From Bremia lactucae (taxonomy: Eukaryota > Oomycota > Peronosporomycetes > Peronosporales > Peronosporaceae): a DNA stretch of 12,590 nt. This document shows positions 7,449 to 12,590 of this stretch, piece by piece (position 1 is the stretch's first letter; each line of letters starts with the position of its first letter). Both the position numbers and the translations under genes were made by a program. A model generated the notes under the pieces. It was not told where the DNA came from and did no database searches. It was given only the letters and a program-made list of their open reading frames with translations. Where the stretch lies: the NCBI RefSeq assembly GCF_004359215.1, contig NC_090619.1, positions 3,352,543 through 3,365,132 of the forward strand. The letters run 5' to 3'.

Positions 7449-8468
7449 TTAAGTAGCAAGTCCTTTCGTGACCAGCACAAACTGGAATACCACAGGCACT
7501 TGAGTAATTTGAGTGAGCACAGGGTCCCACTCGCGTCCAAAGTGTATCCCAGGTTCCCCTAAATCTGCTTGCAATTCAATTTCCCATGGCAGCTCGTTAA
7601 AAATGCCTTCGCAAACATTGTCCTCGGTGTGCTGAAAAAGCTGTTTGCCTAGCTCCTTCTGATACAGCTCACTTACAACCTTGAATAGAAAAAGCCCGCC
7701 TTCGTGCATAATTCCACAACCAGCCGTGTCGCCCCATACTTTACTGCCCGGAGCCGACAGGACGTCGATAGTTTTAAGAAGCGCTATGTTGCTAGCTTGA
7801 GTTAGGTACATCGTGATTCCTTCTAAGACCCAGAACGTGGGAAGTTCTGGCTTAAATCCATTATAGAGTAGACCTTCTTCCCAGTTAAATGCATTTAGGT
7901 CCGCGACGACGTAATCATGCCGGTCAGCGAGAAGAGTTGGCTCTAACTTCTCCAGTACCGTTTGTTTGTGCTTGAACAGCTCGGCGCTTTGGTCAATTTC
8001 GAATACGTGGCATCCAACCAATGATTGCAGACGGAATGCGCGGGTGTCAAGACCAGCCCCAAGCAGTACAATCTGACGAATGCTAGGATCTCGTTGCAAA
8101 AGTGCATCGTCTAAGTATCGGCCTCGAAGCGCGACGTAGTTCTCTGGGTGAGGATGCTTTTGTTTCCACTTATGGAGGCGTGGGGACAACTGGGCCGCGA
8201 CTTGACACGTCAAGGGCTCCGCAAAAAAGTCGTGAATCAAGCGGTCCTCCCGGACATCTTCGACAGCTCGCAGGTAGGCGTCCATGAAGCTCATGAATTG
8301 AGCAAAGTCTTCGCTCTGCATCTTGCTTGAAACAAAAGAGGAGGGCAAGGCGTCAATGGGTTCCGATACGACAGGGGCGCGTTCGGTTGCCTGCTCCATC
8401 AGGGCAAATAAAGTTCGGCAAAAGAGAAATGCAATACTGTCTTTAAGCTGCATCGACAGAAGCGGCAT
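7449..8468 (-). CDS. SAM-dependent methyltransferase, LCM/TIGR00027 type
   Basis: An intact 339-codon frame without introns encodes a class I SAM-dependent O-methyltransferase related to leucine carboxyl methyltransferases and the bacterial TIGR00027 group. Visible motifs: AYLRAVEDVREDRLIHDFFA (residues 64-83), RGRYLDD (115-121), the SAM-binding loop LLGAGLDTRAFRL (135-147), the acidic residue after beta-2 in VFEIDQ (155-160), VADLN (188-192) and VLEGITMYL (214-222). Length fits the family (about 300-340 aa). The first 23 residues precede the region conserved in the family, so Met24 (codon at 8399-8397) is an equally likely start. The substrate is unknown; the family includes carboxyl methyltransferases acting on proteins or small molecules. 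It is the only undamaged host-type gene in the window, and its neighbours are all mobile DNA. The resemblance to bacterial proteins leaves old horizontal transfer possible. Confidence 0.88.
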   Translation of the reverse strand: MPLLSMQLKDSIAFLFCRTLFALMEQATERAPVVSEPIDALPSSFVSSKMQSEDFAQFMSFMDAYLRAVEDVREDRLIHDFFAEPLTCQVAAQLSPRLHKWKQKHPHPENYVALRGRYLDDALLQRDPSIRQIVLLGAGLDTRAFRLQSLVGCHVFEIDQSAELFKHKQTVLEKLEPTLLADRHDYVVADLNAFNWEEGLLYNGFKPELPTFWVLEGITMYLTQASNIALLKTIDVLSAPGSKVWGDTAGCGIMHEGGLFLFKVVSELYQKELGKQLFQHTEDNVCEGIFNELPWEIELQADLGEPGIHFGREWDPVLTQITQVPVVFQFVLVTKGLAT

Positions 8469-8882
8469 TCACGCCGAGTCTTTGTACACTTAGTTAAAGG
8501 ACAGCACAGGTGACGCCATTAATGGGCAGCCGGCACCTCGCACGTCACGATGCCAAAACTGGTGAGAAGAGTGTATTGTTGCCCCAAAGGTGACCAACTA
8601 GCTCGCGAAAAACAAGTACAAATTGTTGTTTCGTGTGCATAGACAGTAACTATGCGTTAGATACAGCGCAGCGATATGACAAACGATTCATTGAGCGCAA
8701 TGCTCATCGACTTCGTCAATAATAATTAAGTCTACGGTAGACACATCAATGGCCTGTCTGCCGGAAGCGATGCTCGCCAATGGTTTATGGGTCCTAATTT
8801 AGCCAACTTATTATTTTTCTCAGACTCGATAATGGTTTGATTTACGAGATCGCCGCATTGTAAGCACCGATAGCACGTCTCA
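8469..8882. other. Upstream region of the methyltransferase, no gene
   Basis: This should contain the methyltransferase promoter on the minus strand. I could not identify a convincing oomycete initiator element. No other coding or repeat signal was seen. Confidence 0.45.
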
Positions 8883-8895
8883 TCAGTCCTAAATT
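8883..8895. repeat. SINE target duplication, left copy
   Basis: TCAGTCCTAAATT; matches 9162-9173 except for one A in the A-run. Confidence 0.8.
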
Positions 8896-9161
8896 TTACC
8901 GATCTCAGTGGCCGAGTGGTTAAGCACTGGAACTGGGACCGGGAGGTACGTGGATCGATACCCGCGGAGGGCGTTACGATGACACATCGCCGGAGATAGG
9001 CTAAAAAGCAGACGAGCAACCATCCAATGGATGACCGCCCTGCCAACCCGCACCGAAGGAGTGTGATAGTTGGGTGGGAGGAGGCCCTGTAGCCGAAATT
9101 CCCCATAGTGTAATGAGGGGTGCGGGGTTCCAATAAGAGAACTTCGTCAAAATTGAATCTC
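8896..9161 (+). mobile_element. tRNA-derived SINE
   Basis: A non-coding element of about 266 bp with an internal RNA polymerase III promoter. Box A is TGGCCGAGTGG (8909-8919) and box B is GGATCGATACC (8952-8962), 32 nt apart. The head resembles a Leu/Ser-type tRNA but does not fold as a functional one. A tRNA-unrelated body follows (to about GAATCTC). The insertion is flanked by TCAGTCCTAAATT (8883-8895) and TCAGTCCTAATT (9162-9173), target duplications typical of LINE-mediated retroposition. A T7 run at 9188-9194 just downstream could end Pol III transcripts. SINE families are known in Phytophthora; which one this is I cannot say. Confidence 0.82.
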
Positions 9162-9173
9162 TCAGTCCTAATT
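9162..9173. repeat. SINE target duplication, right copy
   Basis: TCAGTCCTAATT; partner of 8883-8895. Confidence 0.8.
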
Positions 9174-9325
9174 ATAGGCATTTGACCTTTTTTTGCCGAT
9201 GCGGCTGCCTCAAGTTTATAAGCCTTAATTATGTTTGAGGTATTTGGATTGGCTAAAAGTAATCCCGTTTGCTGCGATTTAATTAGCCATAAATTATATT
9301 AAAGGTGATGCCAGTAAACGATTAT
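9174..9325. other. Spacer between SINE and LTR, no gene
   Basis: AT-rich, with a T7 run at 9188-9194. Nothing else is recognised. Confidence 0.5.
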
Positions 9326-9509
9326 TGTAACGGGGCACTGCCGACTTGTACTTCTTCAGTACAAGTCGACTTCGCGCTACTTCAGTGCGAGTGGTGCCTC
9401 CGTCACTTCACGTACACTAGTACGTGTCGAGGAAGACTCGCTTTAAAACACTTGCTTTAAAGAGGATTAAAAGAAAGCTGTATTTAATGTAATTAAGCAC
9501 TTCTGTTTC
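9326..9509 (-). mobile_element. LTR fragment, minus orientation
   Basis: It begins TGTAACGGGGCACTGC, the reverse complement of the LTR 3' end. It carries the hairpin series seen in the full copies (GACTTGTACT...AGTACAAGTC at about 9347, CACGTACACTAGTACGTG-like, CTTTAAA..TTTAAAG). The copy stops after about 184 bp, where the plus-oriented LTR at 9510 starts, so it was probably cut by that insertion. With 9800-9949 it forms inverted repeats of about 150 bp. Confidence 0.8.
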
Positions 9510-9949
9510 TGTAACGGGGTGTGTCGTTACATGAAATTAACACTTAAAGGTTGTTATTTAATATATTATCTAAAAGGTAGATAATATTTGGAAAATATTA
9601 CTTTACATGGTAATATACTAAAAGCTTATCCATTGGTAGATATAGCCCATTATATCTACTTTCTCCGCGGTCCAGCCAGCGCTGGACGCGCGCAAAGAGA
9701 AAGACAGATAAGACTTTTAGTACATGTTTTGTATTAGTTCATAAATAAGTTAGTATTAAGTAGATTGACAAGAAGAACTTAATTATATTAATAAAGCTAT
9801 TAATTAACCCTCTTTAAAGCAAGCGTTTTAAAGAGAGTCTTCCTCTGCACGTACTAGTGTACGTGAAGTGACGTGAAGCACCACTCGCACTGAGGCAGTG
9901 CGAAGTGGACTTGTACTGAAGCAGTACAAGTCGGCAGTTCCCCGTTACA
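9510..9949 (+). mobile_element. Full LTR, plus orientation (5' LTR of the gag element)
   Basis: 440 bp from TGTAACGGGGTGTGTC to CCCCGTTACA. It matches the reverse complement of 11733-12182 at both ends and through much of the middle (e.g. ATGAAATTAAC, AGGTAGATAATATTTGG, AATTAAGTTCTTC). The direction is set by the PBS-like site two bases after its end and the gag gene beyond. It contains hairpins at 9810-9835 (9 bp), 9881-9908 (12 bp, one bulge) and 9908-9932 (11 bp, GACTTGTACTG/CAGTACAAGTC). Confidence 0.85.
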
Positions 9950-9951
9950 CC

Positions 9952-9969
9952 TGGTAGAACTTGTTGTCC
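9952..9969 (+). promoter_or_regulatory. Candidate primer binding site
   Basis: TGGTAGAACTTGTTGTCC begins two bases after the LTR end. TGG complements the CCA end of a tRNA primer, as expected for minus-strand priming. The tRNA species could not be identified by eye. Confidence 0.5.
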
Positions 9970-9997
9970 GTCGAACGACCACAATTCCATCAGTAAC

Positions 9998-11124
9998 ATG
10001 GACATGTTAGATGATAATGGAAATACGCATCACGTTCACGTGATAGCTACTCCTTTCTAAGTGACAAAGAAAGGCGTGCGGTCGAACGAATAAATTCAAC
10101 CGTAGGGAACGATGCCATCTTGGTCATGCTGTCCGGTTTGGACAGAGACGCCCTCCATTCAGCCATCGCCAAGTTCATAAAACATGAACTTGACGAGGTG
10201 AAGGAGAAGGTAGTCTTGCTGAATCAGCAAGGCTCTCAACAGGCAGATCTGTTGGGTTTACAGCAGGTTCAGACATTTGTACCTGGGATGACGCACACGC
10301 GTCGTCCCGAAACCTTAAAGATTGACATCTCTAAGTATAGGGGAGTTGAAGAAGACTCCCTCTTAAGATGGCTTGTCGAGTTGGACGATGCCATAAGGGC
10401 TCGTCACATCATCGACGAGCAAATGCAAGTCGCATTTGCTCAGTCAAATTTGGCAGGTCGTGCTAATACTTGGGCACTAGACCTGAAGTTGCGCGACCCA
10501 TATGCCTTTGAATCGCTAGAGGCTTTTAAAGCCCGGCTCAAACAGACGTTTGAACCGCCTAGGGCTGAGTTCAGAGATCGATCAGAGTTTCTGAAACTCA
10601 AGCAAGGCAAGCGTGATGTGCACGCATATGCCCAGCACATACGACTCTTAGCGAGGTGTATTACAAATAACTTAGTCCATGAACACACGTTGATTACAGT
10701 GTTCATGCAAGGTCTTACGGATGTTATCGTAAAGAGCCACCTGTTCCTCTTATAACTGGATACGCTTGAAAATGCAATATCCGTTGCGGAACAGGAGGAC
10801 TTTAGATTGAGACAGACTCAAGCTAGTTTGTCATCATATCGTCCTCCAAGACGACACGAACTGGGAGGTCCAGAACCTTCGAACAACAAGCGATTGCAGA
10901 AATGTAATCGCTGTCAAAAGTCAGGACACTACTCTCATGAGTGTAGTGCTCCGCGCCCAGTACCGAGAGGTACTGAACGTAATTATGGACCGAATGCCAA
11001 AAAGGGCAACGGTCGCGGGTCCGACGTTGTTGCGAAATCGCAACACGCGGACCGCCAAAAAACGGTCGGGGTCAGTAGGGGCGCAACAGTGGGGACTAAT
11101 TCTCTCAACGTCTTCCGACTGTGA
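9998..11124 (+). pseudogene. Ty3/gypsy gag (one premature stop, 5' frameshift)
   Basis: Gag forms the virus-like particle and binds the element's RNA. One frame is open from 10018 to 11124 apart from a single TAA at 10753-10755. The likely start (ATG 9998, MDMLDDNGNTHH) is in another frame and joins through a frameshift near 10055. The Retrotrans_gag-type core lies at about 10300-10700: LLRWLVELDDAI, AGRANTWALDL, FKARLKQTFEPP, LKLKQGKRDVHAYAQHIRLL. Downstream of the stop, VAEQEDFRLRQ leads to a CCHC zinc knuckle, CNRCQKSGHYSHEC (10903-10944), followed by a basic, Gly-rich tail. Perfect hairpins are spread through the gene: 10215-10231, 10399-10420, 10418-10440, 10585-10599, 10678-10707, 10958-10975 and 11028-11045. 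No protease follows on this strand. Confidence 0.85.
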
Positions 11125-11142
11125 TTGCGATATCACAGTCGG
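11115..11142. repeat. 11-bp hairpin at the gag/protease junction
   Basis: CCGACTGTGAT and ATCACAGTCGG are perfect arms around a 6-base loop. It lies exactly where plus-strand gag ends (11124) and the minus-strand protease frame ends (11148). Confidence 0.85.
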
Positions 11143-11417
11143 GTCCTCTACGGTTGACTCTCTGCTCGACCTAAGATCACCGGTATCTTCCTTGAATGTC
11201 GCCCGCTAGGCGTACATTCATGTCTCAATCCACTCGACTTCTTTGAGTGCTGGACCTTCCGTGCTGCCTGTGCATTCACACAGCCGCCGGCAGCTGGCTC
11301 CATAGGGTGATTAGAAATCATACTGTGATCTTGTGCAGTCGTACTAACGACCGTATCACAAGTGAGGCCATCGCACTCACTCGTAGTACATACACACGCT
11401 TGTGGACGCTCCAAGAC

Positions 11418-11443
11418 GTTCATCAGATGGCCATCTGATGAAC
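11418..11443. repeat. Perfect 26-bp palindrome
   Basis: GTTCATCAGATGG is followed directly by its reverse complement CCATCTGATGAAC, with no loop. On the minus strand it encodes SSDGHLMN of the protease linker. Confidence 0.9.
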
Positions 11444-11484
11444 AAGTGGCAGGCTTCTTTACGGATCGATGCTGCCAGCTGATT

Positions 11485-11508
11485 CTTGGCTCATATTTCT
11501 GAGCCAAG
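11485..11508. repeat. 9-bp hairpin in the protease gene
   Basis: CTTGGCTCA/TGAGCCAAG with a 6-base loop, at the end of the protease ILG block. Confidence 0.8.
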
Positions 11509-11732
11509 GTAAACCTAGGATGACATCAAGTTTATGATCCAAATCCAGTACGATGAAATTATCGTCGTATTGTAAATCTTTTAAAGTGTAGTGTAAATTC
11601 ACTACGTGTTTCGTTACTGTTCTGTCGCTAGACGCACTGTCATCCTCGTTGGAGGGATGTCGCGCTCAACATATTCAACCTTACGACCCTCTAGCGACGA
11701 ATAAAGTTATTCGACGCCTCACAGTCCACTAG

Positions 11733-12182
11733 TGTAACGGGGCACTGCGACTTGTACTGTTTCAGTACAAGTCCACTTCACACTGCTTCAGATGTGAGTG
11801 GTGCCTCTCGTTAAGTAACGTACACTGTACGTGTAGAGGAAGACTTCTCTTAAGTCAAGTTAGCTTAAGAGGGTAAAATGAAAACTGTATTAATATAGTT
11901 AAGTGTCTTGTTAATCTATCTTTGTAAATGTTGTCTTAACTATAAACTAATACTAAACATGTAAATGAATTCTTATCTATCTTATCTCGTAACTCTCTTT
12001 GATTACTTCTACAGCTGATTAGTCTGCGGAATAAATAGACATAATGGTCTATACCTATTTATGGATAAGAATTCAGGAAATTACTATTTAAAGTAATTTC
12101 CTCCAAATATTATCTACCTTTTGGATAATATTAATTAACAATCTTTTATTGTTAATTTCATGTAACGATACACCCCGTTACA
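11733..12182 (-). mobile_element. Full LTR, minus orientation (3' LTR of an element extending right)
   Basis: 450 bp between TGTAACGGGG and CCCCGTTACA, homologous in reverse to 9510-9949. Orientation is set by the purine tract beside its right edge. Hairpins run almost continuously: 11749-11773 (11 bp), 11774-11800, 11804-11839, 11847-11871 (8 bp), 12075-12102 (11 bp), 12106-12132 (9 bp) and 12133-12157 (10 bp). The left edge cuts into the protease pseudogene. No target duplication can be tested because the other end of the element is outside the window. Confidence 0.85.
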
Positions 12183-12195
12183 TCACCCCTCCCTT
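12183..12195 (-). promoter_or_regulatory. Polypurine tract next to the 3' LTR
   Basis: On the minus strand AAGGGAGGGGTGA runs directly into the LTR's TGTAACGGGG. This is the position and composition of a plus-strand-priming polypurine tract, so the element's body lies to the right. Confidence 0.65.
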
Positions 12196-12227
12196 AAACG
12201 ACAATCACTCTGAATGTCATTAGGTGG

Positions 12228-12569
12228 AGTGGTCGCTAAATGACCACTTAATTTTTAAAATGATTTTGATTGGTCAGATCCATCATTTTAAATTCCATCG
12301 CATGAAGGAACAATTCATGCGGGGTGAGGATAGTGTTGAACCTTCGGCTGCGGTTCGTGCAGCCGCGGGTGACGCATTGTTATCTCTTGCGGTAGACGTT
12401 CCGTCTACCGTAGTGTCTTCCACTCGCACAACACTTGGTGTTGCGAGTGCACGTGGTGATTCACCACGTGAGTACGACCCCTCTTTAGAGGTCGATTATG
12501 AGTGCGAGTCGGACGAAATGGCCGACTCGGGGAGGATGGAACAGTCGCCTGATACCCGTCAGGCGGCTG
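12228..12569. repeat. Array of consecutive hairpins inside an open frame
   Basis: Inverted repeats follow each other with little gap: 12228-12248 (7 bp), 12254-12292 (11 bp), 12299-12321 (8 bp), 12345-12365 (7 bp), 12390-12410 (9 bp, CGGTAGACG/CGTCTACCG), 12421-12449 (12 bp, 2-base bulge), 12450-12470 (10 bp, CACGTGGTGA/TCACCACGTG), 12475-12494 (8 bp, bulge), 12505-12529 (8 bp, CGAGTCGG/CCGACTCG) and 12542-12569 (11 bp including one T-G pair). The arm sequences are all different, so this is not a tandem repeat. Confidence 0.88.
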
Positions 12570-12590
12570 ATTATGAGCCTTCGAATGAGA
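12260..12590 (+). CDS. Open frame antisense to the right-hand element, partial (runs off window)
   Basis: An uninterrupted frame runs from ATG 12260 (alternatives at 12302 and 12317) to the window end, with no stop in about 110 codons. The product is acidic and rich in Ala, Ser and Val (VEPSAAVRAAAGDALLSLAV, then EYDPSLEVDYECESDEMADS). It has no domain I recognise. It starts 78 bp from the LTR and, given the polypurine tract, lies on the strand opposite to the element's pol. This is the same layout as the 3754-2071 frame in the left element. Alternatively it is gag of a plus-oriented element, but the LTR orientation and the lack of a TGG primer site argue against that. Nearly all of it is made of hairpins (next entry). 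Confidence 0.6.
   Translation, partial: MILIGQIHHFKFHRMKEQFMRGEDSVEPSAAVRAAAGDALLSLAVDVPSTVVSSTRTTLGVASARGDSPREYDPSLEVDYECESDEMADSGRMEQSPDTRQAADYEPSNE

Larger units (their letters stand above)
11148..11729 (-). pseudogene. Ty3/gypsy protease and linker (broken, truncated)
   Basis: On the minus strand the retropepsin-like region begins at 11729 with VDCEASNNFIRR, where the active-site triad D-S/T-G has become D-C-E. It continues, after frameshifts, with PPTRMTVRLAT and HYTLKDLQYDDNFIVLDLD, then DVILGLPWL (about 11528-11502), the conserved C-terminal ILG motif of retroviral-type aspartic proteases. The protease-to-RT linker follows as one open frame (11507-11148; KYEPRISWQHRSVKK, CSSDGHLMNVLERP, Cys-rich). 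The protein is cut off three codons before the catalytic Asp by the LTR boundary at 11733. At the other end it meets gag on the opposite strand, so it belongs to another element or to an inverted segment. Confidence 0.75.

Noticed and set aside
8102..8330. Plus-strand frames opposite the methyltransferase
   Set aside because: Shadows of the conserved minus-strand gene.
8899..8975. Possible functional tRNA gene
   Set aside because: Boxes A and B are present, but the cloverleaf stems do not close, and the unit sits at the head of a longer element with target duplications, so it is a SINE head.
8732..9181. 149-codon minus-strand open frame
   Set aside because: It runs antisense through the SINE and its flanks and has no recognisable protein features.
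11247..11438. Plus-strand 63-codon frame
   Set aside because: Antisense of the protease linker; the minus strand carries the recognisable sequence.
12228..12569. CRISPR array or tandem repeat
   Set aside because: The hairpin arms all differ; there is no repeated unit with spacers, and the organism is a eukaryote.
12260..12590. Gag of a plus-oriented element with 11733-12182 as its 5' LTR
   Set aside because: Not fully excluded. The LTR is reversed relative to the copy that precedes real gag, a purine tract rather than a TGG primer site follows it, and no gag motif is visible before the window ends.

Overview
This looks like oomycete nuclear DNA, most likely Phytophthora or a close relative. 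The evidence is recognition by eye: Ty3/gypsy gag-pol remnants of the type common in Peronosporales, a Mutator-like (MULE) transposase with a 73-nt GT-AG intron, a tRNA-derived SINE, and LTRs ending TGTAACGGGG...CCCCGTTACA. No database search was possible. Almost the whole window is a nested, decayed transposon landscape with one intact host-type gene.

Layout, left to right. 1-412 is the end of an LTR lying against a broken plus-strand Ty3/gypsy pol (about 421-2754: RT start, integrase, C-terminal domain, chromodomain; RT core, RNase H and the integrase end are deleted). A broken reading frame on the minus strand (3754 to 2071) runs back into the chromodomain-coding end of pol. A degenerate plus-oriented LTR (3902-4403) and a second LTR tail (to 4607) follow. 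4921-6955 is a MULE DNA transposon with TIRs of about 62 bp, a 9-bp target duplication, a broken DDE transposase and an OTU-like cysteine protease domain after an intron. 7449-8468 (minus) is an intact 339-aa SAM-dependent methyltransferase of the LCM/TIGR00027 type. 8896-9161 is a SINE with target duplications. 9326-9949 holds two LTRs of one family in opposite orientation. The plus-oriented one is followed by a PBS-like site and a gag gene with one premature stop (9998-11124). A minus-strand retroviral-type protease fragment (11729 to 11148) faces gag tail to tail and is cut at its active site by a minus-oriented LTR (11733-12182). Beyond that LTR come its polypurine tract and a plus-strand open frame (12260 to the window end).

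The most unusual signal is secondary structure. The retroelement sequences, both LTRs and protein-coding parts, are packed with near-perfect short inverted repeats. The clearest case is 12299-12569, where eight hairpins follow one another inside a single open reading frame. In the LTRs, copies that differ in sequence keep the pairing, including a compensatory G-C to A-T change. A second theme is that two elements each carry an open frame on the strand opposite to pol, starting about 80-150 bp from the 3' LTR. I did not notice comparable hairpins in the methyltransferase gene, but I did not scan it exhaustively.
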